Assembly (NCBI RefSeq): GCF_001854245.1
Contig: NZ_CP015381.1
Coordinates: 3,817,001 to 3,881,000 of the forward strand
From: Desulfococcus multivorans
GTDB lineage: Bacteria; Desulfobacterota; Desulfobacteria; Desulfobacterales; Desulfococcaceae
Length of the DNA: 64,000 bases
Direction: 5' to 3'
Position numbers and translations under genes: made by a program. Positions 1 to 6,426 of the stretch are shown in pieces. The notes beneath the pieces are model-generated. The model did no database searches and was not told the DNA's origin. It was given only the letters and a program-made list of their open reading frames with translations. The stretch's first letter is position 1, and the number at the start of each line of letters is the position of its first letter.

Positions 1-177
1 TTGGGTATGGTGCTTTTTCGCTTCGCTTTTAAAAAAATCGATGCTGGTTTTGCTCAATGAAATCGTTATCTTTACGGTTTCCTCCTTGAGTGCCAGCTCG
101 CTGGGCGGCGGCAGAAAATCTTTCACGATTTTCACCTTTCCCATCGGTTCATCCGTGTATTTTATTTTCTCTTTCAT
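1..177 (-). CDS. brnA: BrnA-type antitoxin, 3' end beyond the window
   Basis: Reading leftward from an ATG at 177, the protein begins MKEKIKYTDEPMGKVKIV and continues into TVKITISLSKTSIDFFKSEA, which is the ribbon-helix-helix strand and helix expected of BrnA antitoxins. It would bind the BrnT toxin encoded just upstream and repress the shared promoter. Its start overlaps the end of brnT by 29 nt, the usual toxin-first arrangement of this family. The coding sequence runs off the left edge of the window, so only about 59 residues are visible. The assignment rests on the RHH-like pattern and the BrnT partner. Confidence 0.8.
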   Translation of the reverse strand, partial: MKEKIKYTDEPMGKVKIVKDFLPPPSELALKEETVKITISLSKTSIDFFKSEAKKHHTQ

Positions 178-445
178 AAATCTGCTTTCCCTTTCGCCAA
201 TATCCGGCGCCGATGATTTTGATTTTGTCCTGTCGATACGTGAACCGAACGGTCATGATGCCGTCCGCGATCCTGCCCAGGCAATAATATCGCTTCTCAT
301 CACGGCTATGCTCAAGATCCTCCAGAATCACACGATGCTCATCTAAAAAGGCAAGCTGCGCGAGCGCAAAGGATACACCATGCTTTTTTTGGTTGCTTTT
401 ATCCTTTTCGCTGTCCCATTCAAAATCAGATTGCCGCTTCATCAT
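149..445 (-). CDS. brnT: BrnT family toxin (RelE-like ribonuclease)
   Basis: This 98-residue protein starts MMKRQSDFEWDSEKDKSNQKKHGVSF. That matches the BrnT pattern of an FEWD motif followed by the N-x-x-KHGVSF segment, and then a core R-x-x-x-LGRI-x-DGIMTVRFTYR. BrnT proteins are small ribonucleases that arrest translation and are held in check by BrnA. The brnA start codon lies inside the last 29 nt, so the two are co-transcribed. Two adjacent ATG codons (445 and 442) are possible starts. A promoter at 449-477 leaves almost no leader, so translation may be leaderless. Confidence 0.85.
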   Translation of the reverse strand: MMKRQSDFEWDSEKDKSNQKKHGVSFALAQLAFLDEHRVILEDLEHSRDEKRYYCLGRIADGIMTVRFTYRQDKIKIIGAGYWRKGKQIYERENKIHG

Positions 446-448
446 TTA

Positions 449-477
449 AAAATATATTTACACCGCCATATTGTCAA
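449..477 (-). promoter_or_regulatory. Predicted sigma-70 promoter of brnTA
   Basis: On the minus strand, TTGACA (472-477) is separated by 17 nt from TATTTT (449-454). The brnT ATG lies at 445, with a second ATG at 442, so transcription would start at or next to the start codon. This is a sequence-pattern call only. Confidence 0.5.
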
Positions 478-526
478 TATATAAATATGGCTTTTTATAT
501 GGCTTATCTAAGCAATCGGTGCAATT

Positions 527-710
527 GGGGTCGGCCCAATGCGGCTTGGCGGCTTCCAAGCAGAAATGCCAGGGCGTTGACCCGTATAACGGTAATCGTT
601 ATAGATACCGCCTTGCGATTGGCGCAAGTCCTGGGAATGCCGGCCGACTTCCGGCTTGGGCTCCAGCAAGACTGGGATCTTTGGCATGCAATGAACGGTC
701 CGGGCGCGGG
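527..710 (+). pseudogene. Internally deleted relic of a higBA locus that keeps the operator
   Basis: Bases 527-604 repeat the promoter region at 1381-1458 with few changes. Bases 603-710 repeat the distal part of higA (about 1937-2045). The whole higB gene and the 5' half of higA are missing between the two blocks. The 17-nt palindrome ATAACGGTAATCGTTAT is intact at 586-602, while the -10 has decayed to TATAGA. No functional toxin or antitoxin can be made. The following 243 bases (711-953) show no recognisable gene. Confidence 0.75.
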
Positions 711-953
711 GACGCCGAGGCCTTCGGATTCAACCGGTTCAAAGGGCTGAAGACAAAAATCGAAAAGGGGCACGCGGCCCAGTTCCGTCTGCTGACCGAT
801 TGGTTTCAGAACTGCGGGGAGGCCGTTGATTTCCTTTCAGGAGATCGAGAATGTCAGCCGGGCGTTCGTTGCGTGTATTATAAGCTTGACGCCAGGGGGG
901 GGTGGCGGTTTGATATTGCGTTCAGCCTATCCAATTGCTATCAATTATGATTT

Positions 954-1066
954 GGGGTCGGGCCAAGCCAAGTCCTTGTTATCCCGGAAATAATGCCTCA
1001 AAACAGGCCGAAATATCGGCTTAAACGGCCATTTTTGGGGGCAAAATGGCGGGTTTAAGGAGCGGC
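954..1066 (+). repeat. 264-bp element, truncated copy (left 113 bp)
   Basis: This begins with the element's left end GGGGTCGGGCCAAGCC and runs through the TTTGGGGGCAAAATGG hairpin to TTTAAGGAGCGG, then stops. A full copy starts 4 nt later at 1071. It looks like a copy interrupted by, or recombined with, its neighbour. Confidence 0.9.
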
Positions 1067-1070
1067 AATT

Positions 1071-1334
1071 GGGGTCGGGCCAAGCCAACCCTTTGTTATC
1101 CCGGAAATAACGCCTTGAAACAGGCCTGAATATCGCCTTAAACGGTCATTTTTGGGGGCAAAATGGTGGGTTTAAGGAGCGGTGACGTGGCAATGCCGGG
1201 AACATCCGCACCCATTCACGATTTCTCACTGAACCCTTCAATTTCACCCCTGAAAATGGCGGTTTAAGGGTCAAATGCGGCGATTTTTAGCCATTTTTCC
1301 TTTAAATATCAAGCAGGTTGGTTGGCCCGACCCC
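1071..1334 (+). repeat. 264-bp intergenic element, copy 1
   Basis: This is a full copy of the recurrent 264-bp element. Its ends are inverted (left GGGGTCGGGCCAAGC, right GGTTGGCCCGACCCC). Inside are a long imperfect hairpin (CCTTAAAC ... GTTTAAGG around CATTTT ... AAAATG) and a conserved TTTAAATATC block near the right end. The other full copies are at 2181, 3202, 4279, 5356, 7590 and 9924. All seven run in the same direction and lie between gene modules. Confidence 0.95.
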
Positions 1335-1348
1335 GTGAATCTTGGCCC

Positions 1349-1370
1349 GACCCCATGAATTCATGGGGTC
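1349..1370. repeat. 22-bp perfect palindrome made of two element ends
   Basis: The stretch from GACCCCATGAA to TTCATGGGGTC is a perfect 22-bp palindrome. It is built from a right end of the 264-bp element plus its ATGAA flank, followed by the inverse. Another left end (GGGGTCGGGCCA) begins at 1381, directly before the higBA promoter block. Confidence 0.8.
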
Positions 1371-1430
1371 CAGGTCCAGTGGGGTCGGGCCAATGCGGCT
1401 TGGCGGCTTTCAAGCAGAAATGCCAAGGCG

Positions 1431-1459
1431 TTGACGCGTATAACGGTAATCGTTATAAT
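1431..1459 (+). promoter_or_regulatory. higBA promoter with embedded operator palindrome
   Basis: TTGACG (1431-1436) and TATAAT (1454-1459) are separated by exactly 17 nt. The palindrome ATAACG-GTAAT-CGTTAT (1440-1456) fills the spacer and overlaps the -10. This is the expected layout for autorepression by the HigA helix-turn-helix antitoxin. The higB ATG at 1467 is only 7 nt past the -10, so the toxin message is probably leaderless or nearly so. Confidence 0.75.
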
Positions 1460-1466
1460 GTGATAT

Positions 1467-1760
1467 ATGATAAAGTCCTTTCACGACCAAGGTACGGAAG
1501 ACGTTTTTGACGGCGGGAACTCTCGGGAAGCGAGGCGTTGCTGCCCGCGTGACTTGTGGGCGATTGTTCGGCGCAAGCTTGACCAGATCAATCGTGTTCG
1601 AGAAATCGGCGAACTCGCAATCCCACCGGGAAATCGTCTGGAACACCTTAGGGGTGAAAGGAAAGATCAATATGCCATTCGGATAAACCAGCAATTCCGG
1701 ATTTGTTTTATATGGGAGGATGGCCATGCCTACGAGGTCGAAATTGTCGATTATCATTAA
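1467..1760 (+). CDS. higB: HigB-type toxin (RelE/ParE fold ribonuclease)
   Basis: This 97-residue protein has the layout of HigB host-inhibition toxins. An N-terminal IKSFHDQGTEDVFDGG segment is followed by RRKLDQINRVREIGELAIPPGN, then LRGERKDQYAIRINQQFRICF, and the protein ends with EVEIVDYH. HigB enzymes cut mRNA on the ribosome. The toxin gene precedes the antitoxin, as is typical of hig loci, and overlaps higA by 35 nt. There is no room for a leader between the -10 box and the ATG. All family-defining segments are present and the protein is of normal length, so it is probably functional. Confidence 0.9.
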   Translation: MIKSFHDQGTEDVFDGGNSREARRCCPRDLWAIVRRKLDQINRVREIGELAIPPGNRLEHLRGERKDQYAIRINQQFRICFIWEDGHAYEVEIVDYH

Positions 1761-2082
1761 TTCGGGCGCGGGACGGCGTTTGCCGAAGCACCGTCCGCCG
1801 ACACACCCCGGCGAGATGCTGCTGGAAGAGTTCCTGAAACCTCTGGGGATTTCTCAGAGCGCGCTGGCGATTCGTCTTGGGATATCCTACCCTCGACTGA
1901 ACGAAATCGTTCGGGGGCGACGCTCCGTGACGCCCGATACCGCCTTGCGATTGGCGCAAGTCCTGGGAATGCCGGCCGACTTCTGGCTTGGGCTCCAGCA
2001 AGACTGGGATCTTTGGCACGCAATGAACGGTCCGGGCGCGGACGAGATCTCCCGTCTCGAACCCATCCTGCGCGAAGGGTAG
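1726..2082 (+). CDS. higA: HigA-type antitoxin, HTH-XRE family
   Basis: This antitoxin of 118 residues contains the family signature PPTHPGEMLLEEFLKPLGIS followed by an XRE helix-turn-helix (SQSALAIRLGISYPRLNEIV). Its C-terminal part (TPDTALRLAQVLGMPADFWL) is the usual HigA dimer region. It should neutralise HigB and bind the palindrome at 1440-1456. An ATG at 1720 is also in frame, but the GGGAGGA at 1714-1720 places a proper ribosome-binding site 6 nt before the ATG at 1726, so that start is preferred. A 3' fragment of the same gene survives in the relic at 603-710. Confidence 0.9.
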   Translation: MPTRSKLSIIINSGAGRRLPKHRPPTHPGEMLLEEFLKPLGISQSALAIRLGISYPRLNEIVRGRRSVTPDTALRLAQVLGMPADFWLGLQQDWDLWHAMNGPGADEISRLEPILREG

Positions 2083-2124
2083 TGAACGGCGTGAGGCTGT
2101 TTTTGCTTCGGGAGTCTTTTGTAT

Positions 2125-2162
2125 AAAGGTTTCTCACGCAAAGGCGAAAAGGACGCAAAGGG
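2125..2162 (+). repeat. TTTCTCACGCAAAGG-type short interspersed repeat
   Basis: The motif AAAGGTTTCTCACGCAAAGG continues into further GCAAAGG units. A related copy lies at 60116-60158, where AAAGGTTTCTCACACAGAGA leads into GCAAAGG. Its function is unknown. It sits just after higA. Confidence 0.6.
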
Positions 2163-2180
2163 GTATTTTGGGATTGATTT

Positions 2181-2454
2181 GGGGTCGGGCCAAGCCAACC
2201 ACTTGTTATCCCTGAAATAACGCCTCAAAACAGGCCGAAATATCGGCTTAAACGGCCATTTTTGGGGGCGAAATGGCAGGTTTAAGGAGCGGTGAAGTGG
2301 CAATGCCGGGAACATCCGGATCCATCCACACCCATTCATGATTTATCACTAAACCTTTCAATTTCACCCTTGAAAATGGCGGTTTAAGGATCAAATACAG
2401 CGATTTTTGACTCTTTTTCCTTTAAATATCAGGCAGGTTGCCTGGCCCGACCCC
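2181..2454 (+). repeat. 264-bp intergenic element, copy 2 (274 bp)
   Basis: This copy has the same ends and internal hairpins as copy 1. It is about 10 bp longer because of a small insertion around the AACATCCGGATCCATCC segment. It separates higBA from the first vapBC pair. Confidence 0.95.
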
Positions 2455-2489
2455 ATGAAGGAAACCATGAAGCATGCAAAGGGAATGTG

Positions 2490-2888
2490 TCATTTTGATT
2501 GGAAAAGTCGATAAACAAGACCTTCGATATGATCAAAATGTCGGTCCGTCGTTATCAGTTCGGCACCGGTTTCCATGGTCTGCGCCGCGATCCAGATGTC
2601 GTTTGAAGGAATCGGCGTTCCCTGTCGCCGGAGCTGCGCGGCAATTCGTGAATATCGATCCGAGGTGATATCCGTCATTGTGATGGTTTCGACGACGGGA
2701 TGCGACAAGAAACGGTTCAGCTCCTCCATATTTTTGGAAAAACGGGAACCGTTGCGGAATCCAAACATCAACTCACCCAGAACGATCGGCGATATGAATA
2801 TCAAATCCGCCCGGGTGAGGTATTCGACAAGCTCCGGATATCCGAGCTTAAACCCGACATAGGCGCTCGTGTCCAGGATGAGTTTCAT
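2490..2888 (-). CDS. vapC: VapC-type PIN-domain toxin
   Basis: This PIN-domain ribonuclease of 132 residues shows the acidic residues in their usual places: MKLILDTSAYVGF at the N-terminus, SPIVLGELMFGF near residue 40, then PSNDIWIAAQ and TTDRHFDHI near the C-terminus. The ATG at 2888 overlaps the stop of the upstream antitoxin gene by 4 nt (ATGA), which favours it over the GTG at 2894. The pair sits between two copies of the 264-bp element. The RNA target cannot be predicted from sequence. Confidence 0.9.
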   Translation of the reverse strand: MKLILDTSAYVGFKLGYPELVEYLTRADLIFISPIVLGELMFGFRNGSRFSKNMEELNRFLSHPVVETITMTDITSDRYSRIAAQLRRQGTPIPSNDIWIAAQTMETGAELITTDRHFDHIEGLVYRLFQSK

Positions 2889-3130
2889 TTCCACATATCT
2901 TCATCGATCTGTTCGCAGGATTGGATGGAGAGTTGAAACGCCTCGGCTTCATTTTGGCTCCAGCCCCCGGAGAGTCGCTTCAGGGATGATGCCGGAGAGG
3001 TCTTTTTCCCGAATTCCCTGTGGATGATCTCCTTGATCACCTGATTGATGGATTTACGGCTCTCCCTGGCGATGCGCCGAATTTCCCGCTCGATTTCCGG
3101 GTCGATGCCCCGAATGGTAATCTGATGCAT
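2885..3130 (-). CDS. vapB: Ribbon-helix-helix antitoxin paired with VapC
   Basis: This 81-residue protein begins MHQITIRGIDPEIEREIRRIARESRKSINQ-type sequence, a canonical ribbon-helix-helix N-terminus of the FitA/VapB class. An AAGGAG lies 6 nt before the ATG. The C-terminal half (SLKRLSGGWSQNEAEAF) would wrap around the toxin. It is translationally coupled to vapC by a 4-nt overlap. The second antitoxin at 4993-5232 carries a similar SGWM-S-x-DE tail, so the two pairs may be related. Confidence 0.85.
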   Translation of the reverse strand: MHQITIRGIDPEIEREIRRIARESRKSINQVIKEIIHREFGKKTSPASSLKRLSGGWSQNEAEAFQLSIQSCEQIDEDMWK

Positions 3131-3201
3131 GACGCACTCCTTGAGTCTTTATGATGCATTATATGAGGCGCCTTTTGGGATGTCAATGCCATTGGGCCAT
3201 T

Positions 3202-3465
3202 GGGGTCGGGCCAAGCCAACTCCTTGTTATCCCGGAAATAACGCCTGAAAACAGGCCGAAATATAGGCTTAAACGGTCATTTTTGGGGGCAAAATGGGAA
3301 GTCTAACGAATGGCGAGTCGTCAATGTTGGGAAAATTCGAACCCAGTCATGATTTCTCACCAAACCCTTCAATTTCACCCCTGAAAATGGCGGTTTAAGG
3401 GCCAAATACGGCGATTTTTGGCCATTTTTTCTTTAAATATCGGGCAGGTTGCTTGGCCCGACCCC
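3202..3465 (+). repeat. 264-bp intergenic element, copy 3
   Basis: This full-length copy lies immediately upstream of the RAYT gene, with the right end CTTGGCCCGACCCC followed by ATGAAT. The right arm of the first internal hairpin is partly mutated (AAAATGGGAAGTCTAACG). Together with copy 4 it brackets the transposase gene as direct repeats. Confidence 0.95.
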
Positions 3466-3505
3466 ATGAATCCTATGAATCCATAATAAAATTTAAGGAT
3501 GGCTT

Positions 3506-4318
3506 ATGGCAAGAGCGAAACGACATTATCTTTCCGGAAACATCTGGCACATCACGCATCGGTGCCACCAAAAGGAATTCCTGCTAAAATTCGCCAGGGA
3601 CCGTCGTCGATGGCTGCAATGGCTGTTCGAAGCCAAAAAACGATACGGTCTCTGCATATTGAACTACATGGTCACCTCAAACCATATTCACCTTCTCGTC
3701 TTCGACGACAAGGATCGCCAGGCAATTCCAAAATCGCTTCAGTTGATCGCCGGACGCACTGCGCAGGAATACAACCGGAGAAAAAACCGGAAGGGAGCGT
3801 TTTGGGAGGATCGGTATCATGCGACCGCCGTATCGAGCGGCCGACATCTGGCCCAATGCATCGCCTACATCGATTTGAACATGGTGCGCTCCGGAGCGGT
3901 GGGGCATCCGTCTGAATGGGAGTGCAGCGGATACAATGAACTTCAAGGGCCGCGAAAGCGGTATGCGCTCATCGATTACCAGCGTCTGATGGATTTTCTC
4001 CAAATTTCGACGATCGACAATCTCGTTCAGTCTCATCGCCGATGGATCGACGATGTCCTCAAACAAAAAAAGCGCGACAGAGAGGCCAGATGGACACAGT
4101 GCATCGCCGTAGGAGACCACGATTTCGTTGAGGATATACGCGCGAAGCTCGGCATCCGGAAAACCGACGGACGGATTGAAGCAGCCGACGGATCCTACCG
4201 TCTTCGTGAATCGCATACCCCGTATCCGGATTCTACCTCCTCTGAAAAAAACACATTCCCATGGGAACTGGAGAAATTGGGGTCGGGCCAAGCCAACCCA
4301 TTGTTATTCCTGAAATAA
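3506..4318 (+). CDS. REP-associated tyrosine transposase (RAYT, Y1_Tnp/HUH family)
   Basis: This 270-residue protein belongs to the single-strand DNA transposases related to IS200. The metal-binding HUH motif is SNHIHLLVF (H60 and H62). A QEYNRRKNRKGAFWEDRYH segment typical of RAYTs follows, and the catalytic tyrosine is expected in AYIDLNMVRSGAV (Y121). AAGGA lies upstream of the ATG. No tnpB accompanies it. It is flanked by direct copies of the 264-bp element, and its last dozen residues (GSGQANPLLFLK) and its stop codon are encoded by the left end of copy 4. RAYTs domesticated by hosts are thought to mobilise palindromic REP sequences, so the 264-bp elements are its likely substrates. That link is inference. 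Confidence 0.88.
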   Translation: MARAKRHYLSGNIWHITHRCHQKEFLLKFARDRRRWLQWLFEAKKRYGLCILNYMVTSNHIHLLVFDDKDRQAIPKSLQLIAGRTAQEYNRRKNRKGAFWEDRYHATAVSSGRHLAQCIAYIDLNMVRSGAVGHPSEWECSGYNELQGPRKRYALIDYQRLMDFLQISTIDNLVQSHRRWIDDVLKQKKRDREARWTQCIAVGDHDFVEDIRAKLGIRKTDGRIEAADGSYRLRESHTPYPDSTSSEKNTFPWELEKLGSGQANPLLFLK

Positions 4319-4542
4319 CGCCTCAAAACAGGCCGAAATATCGCCTTAAACGGTCATTTTTGGGGGCAAAACGGCAGGTTTAAGGAGCGAAGAATTGTCG
4401 ATGCCGGAAGCATCCGAACCCAGTCATGATTTCTCACTAAACCCTTCAATTTTACCCCTGAAAATGCCGGTTTAAGGGTCAAATACGGCAATTTTTGACC
4501 ATCTTTTCTTTAAATATCAGGCAGGTTGCTTGGCCCGACCCC
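4279..4542 (+). repeat. 264-bp intergenic element, copy 4
   Basis: This copy supplies the 3' end of the RAYT gene. It shares diagnostic variants with copy 5 (GCGAAGAATTGTCGATGCCG and GGAAGCATCCG) that other copies lack. These two copies flank the second vapBC pair, so they are probably recent sisters. Confidence 0.95.
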
Positions 4543-4603
4543 GTGAACATCCGTGAACACGAAGGATATTTGGCCCGTGTGGCCGGATTCAACCCATTCG
4601 CAT

Positions 4604-4996
4604 CTATAAAATCAGTTTGTCTATCTGTTCCACATATTCAAAATGGTGGTCTCGGGTCAACAGCGTCCCCCCAACCTCCATGCAGCAGGCCGCTATCCAG
4701 ACATCGTTCAGGGGAATTTTGTGGCCTTTTTTAACCAGCGAAAGGTAAATCAGCCCATATTTTGAAGCAACCGGTTGTGTGACATCGATGACCGTTATTT
4801 GCAGTTTCTCGATAATTTCATTCAGTTTCATTTCGTTCCACTCCCGCCGTCGGCCATTCATAAACCCATAAAACAGTTCGCCGATGACGACGGCCGGGAG
4901 ATAGATGGATTCACCCAACTCCGCCATTATATCTACGGTTTGTGGTACGCCTTCGGCAAAATCACAGTAGATATTCGTGTCGAGCACCAACCTCAC
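4604..4996 (-). CDS. vapC: VapC-type PIN-domain toxin (second pair)
   Basis: This 130-residue PIN-domain protein starts VRLVLDTNIYCDFAEG (GTG start). It contains LPAVVIGELFYGF, PLNDVWIAACCMEVGGTLLTRDHHFEYV and a short C-terminus, so all the acidic positions of the nuclease site are kept. The GTG overlaps the antitoxin stop codon by 4 nt (GTGA). It is clearly distinct in sequence from the VapC at 2490-2888, so it is not a simple duplication. It is a predicted ribonuclease neutralised by its partner. Confidence 0.9.
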   Translation of the reverse strand: MRLVLDTNIYCDFAEGVPQTVDIMAELGESIYLPAVVIGELFYGFMNGRRREWNEMKLNEIIEKLQITVIDVTQPVASKYGLIYLSLVKKGHKIPLNDVWIAACCMEVGGTLLTRDHHFEYVEQIDKLIL

Positions 4997-5232
4997 GGCC
5001 AGTCCCTTTCATCCACCTTATCAAACACCGCCGCGGCTTCGCGCAATTCGGTCCCTTCATCCGGAGACATCCATCCGGACAACTCCCTGATTAACTCACG
5101 ACGGCTTTTCTTGAGATTGTATTTTTCATCCAGGGCTTCGAGTATCAGTGCGGTTTTGGTTTTACCTTTTTTATCCGCCAATGCCTGAAGGCGGGAATTT
5201 GTTTCCGGCGGAATTCTTAAACTGATGGGCAT
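4993..5232 (-). CDS. vapB: Ribbon-helix-helix antitoxin (second vapBC pair)
   Basis: This 79-residue protein begins MPISLRIPPETNSRLQALAD, a clear ribbon-helix-helix DNA-binding strand and helix. A basic middle follows (KKSRRELIRELSGWMSPDE), and the acidic C-terminal tail (EAAAVFDKVDERDWP) is suited to block the toxin site. It is coupled to the downstream vapC by a 4-nt overlap. The pair is bracketed by element copies 4 and 5. Confidence 0.85.
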   Translation of the reverse strand: MPISLRIPPETNSRLQALADKKGKTKTALILEALDEKYNLKKSRRELIRELSGWMSPDEGTELREAAAVFDKVDERDWP

Positions 5233-5355
5233 GGCCGTCTCCTGCTTTATTTTATTGTATCTCTTTTTTCAGAAATGTATTACAGGGATGATCGACCGTC
5301 AAGACGTTTTTGGCTGGGATTTGTGTATCAATTCATTTGGAGAAATTGAGAAATT

Positions 5356-5619
5356 GGGGTCGGGCCAAGCTAACCAATTGTTATTCCCGAAATAATGTCT
5401 CAAAATAGGCCGGAATATCGCCTTAAACGGTCATTTTTGGGGGCAAAACGGCAGGTTTAAGGAGCGAAGAATTGTCGATGCCGGAAGCATCCGCACCCAT
5501 TCATGATTTCTCACTGAACCCTTCAATTTCACCCCTGAAAATGGCGGTTTAAGGGTCAAATACGGCGATTTTTAGCCCTTTTTTCTTTAAATATCAGGCA
5601 GGTTGCTTGGCCCGACCCC
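5356..5619 (+). repeat. 264-bp intergenic element, copy 5
   Basis: This full copy is preceded by GAGAAATT, exactly as copy 4 is, and is followed by ATGAAT. It shares private variants with copy 4. The YdcF-like gene begins 29 nt after its right end. Confidence 0.95.
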
Positions 5620-5647
5620 ATGAATACTTAGAAATTTGAAGGATAAC

Positions 5648-6289
5648 ATGATTCGATCTCTGTTCATGCTGCTGGTGGGGGCGTGGCTCGCACAGGCCGG
5701 TGTTTTCTATGCGCTGTTGACGCGGCCCGCCGCCGTGGAGAAGGCCGACGCGGTGGTGGTTTTCATGGGCGCTGACGGGCGCGCCCGGGAGGGGTACGCC
5801 CTGGCCCGCCGGGGGCTTGCGCCTTATCTCATCCTGTCTCCGGCCGATGTCCGGCGCGCCGCGGCCCTGGACCGGAAATGGGTCGGCAGGAGACCCGCCT
5901 TCCGACACCTCATCGAAGACCGGGCCGAGACCACCTTTCAGAACGCGCTGCTCACGGCCCGCATCATCCGGGAAAAGGCGCTCAAGTCCTGCCTGCTGGT
6001 GACCAGCCCGTACCACATGCCGCGCTCCCGATTGCTCCTGGAGCTGATGCTGTGGGGCACGGACGTGAAGATCCTCCCCTGCCCCACGGCCCCCGGGCCC
6101 TTTCCCGCCTCCCCCATGGATTGGCAGAAAGCCCACTTCAAGCGCGCCCACAACGAGATGGTGGAATTCTGGGGCAGCCTCCTGGAGGCAGCCCGCTATG
6201 CCGTGAGCCGGGAGCTGCCGCCCCGGGGAGCTGAGGATGGCGCGGGGGTTGCTTTTTTGCGGTCGGTGCTGTTATTTCAGATGGATTGA
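5648..6289 (+). CDS. YdcF/SanA-like DUF218 envelope protein
   Basis: This 213-residue protein has one N-terminal membrane segment (IRSLFMLLVGAWLAQAGVFY). It is followed by the DUF218 fold: ADAVVVFMGADGRAREGYAL, LILSPADVRRAA, EDRAETTFQNALLTARII, and VTSPYHMPRSRLLLE. Family members act in envelope or peptidoglycan-precursor homeostasis, and the exact reaction is unsettled. The ATG at 5648 follows GAAGGA by 4 nt and is preferred to an in-frame TTG at 5636. It opens the surface-polysaccharide group. The C-terminal 20 residues are poorly conserved in character. Confidence 0.8.
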   Translation: MIRSLFMLLVGAWLAQAGVFYALLTRPAAVEKADAVVVFMGADGRAREGYALARRGLAPYLILSPADVRRAAALDRKWVGRRPAFRHLIEDRAETTFQNALLTARIIREKALKSCLLVTSPYHMPRSRLLLELMLWGTDVKILPCPTAPGPFPASPMDWQKAHFKRAHNEMVEFWGSLLEAARYAVSRELPPRGAEDGAGVAFLRSVLLFQMD

Positions 6290-6301
6290 GGGTGGGAAAT
6301 T

Positions 6302-6326
6302 GGGGCAGCTTGCTTGACCCGACCCC
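6302..6326 (+). repeat. Right-end remnant of the 264-bp element
   Basis: GGGGCAGCTTGCTTGACCCG plus ACCCC matches the last 23 bases of the 264-bp element with two changes. No left half is present. It marks a decayed or deleted copy between the YdcF-like gene and wecB. Confidence 0.7.
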
Positions 6327-6335
6327 TTAAAATCA

Positions 6336-6410
6336 AGGCTGAAAGGAGATCGGCGCCCCGTTCGTCGCAGGCGCATCCCTTCAGCCTTCAGTCTGCAGTC
6401 TTCAGCCTTT
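6336..6410. repeat. TGAAGGC-heptamer module (short)
   Basis: A single degenerate AGGCTGAAAGG arm is followed by the conserved core CCCGTTCGTCGCAGGCGCAT and then an inverted arm of TTCAGCC/TTCAGTC units. This is the first of the heptamer modules that recur across the rest of the window. It ends 10 nt before the wecB ribosome-binding site. Confidence 0.8.
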
Positions 6411-6426
6411 ACAAGGAGGTTCAGCC

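Noticed and set aside
471-950. 159-residue plus-strand frame at the left end
   Set aside because: It crosses the higBA relic in a different frame from higA and contains no recognisable domain, so it is treated as chance.
3506-4318. IS200/IS605 insertion sequence
   Set aside because: No tnpB, and the protein has the longer RAYT layout; the flanking repeats are direct 264-bp elements, not IS605 ends.
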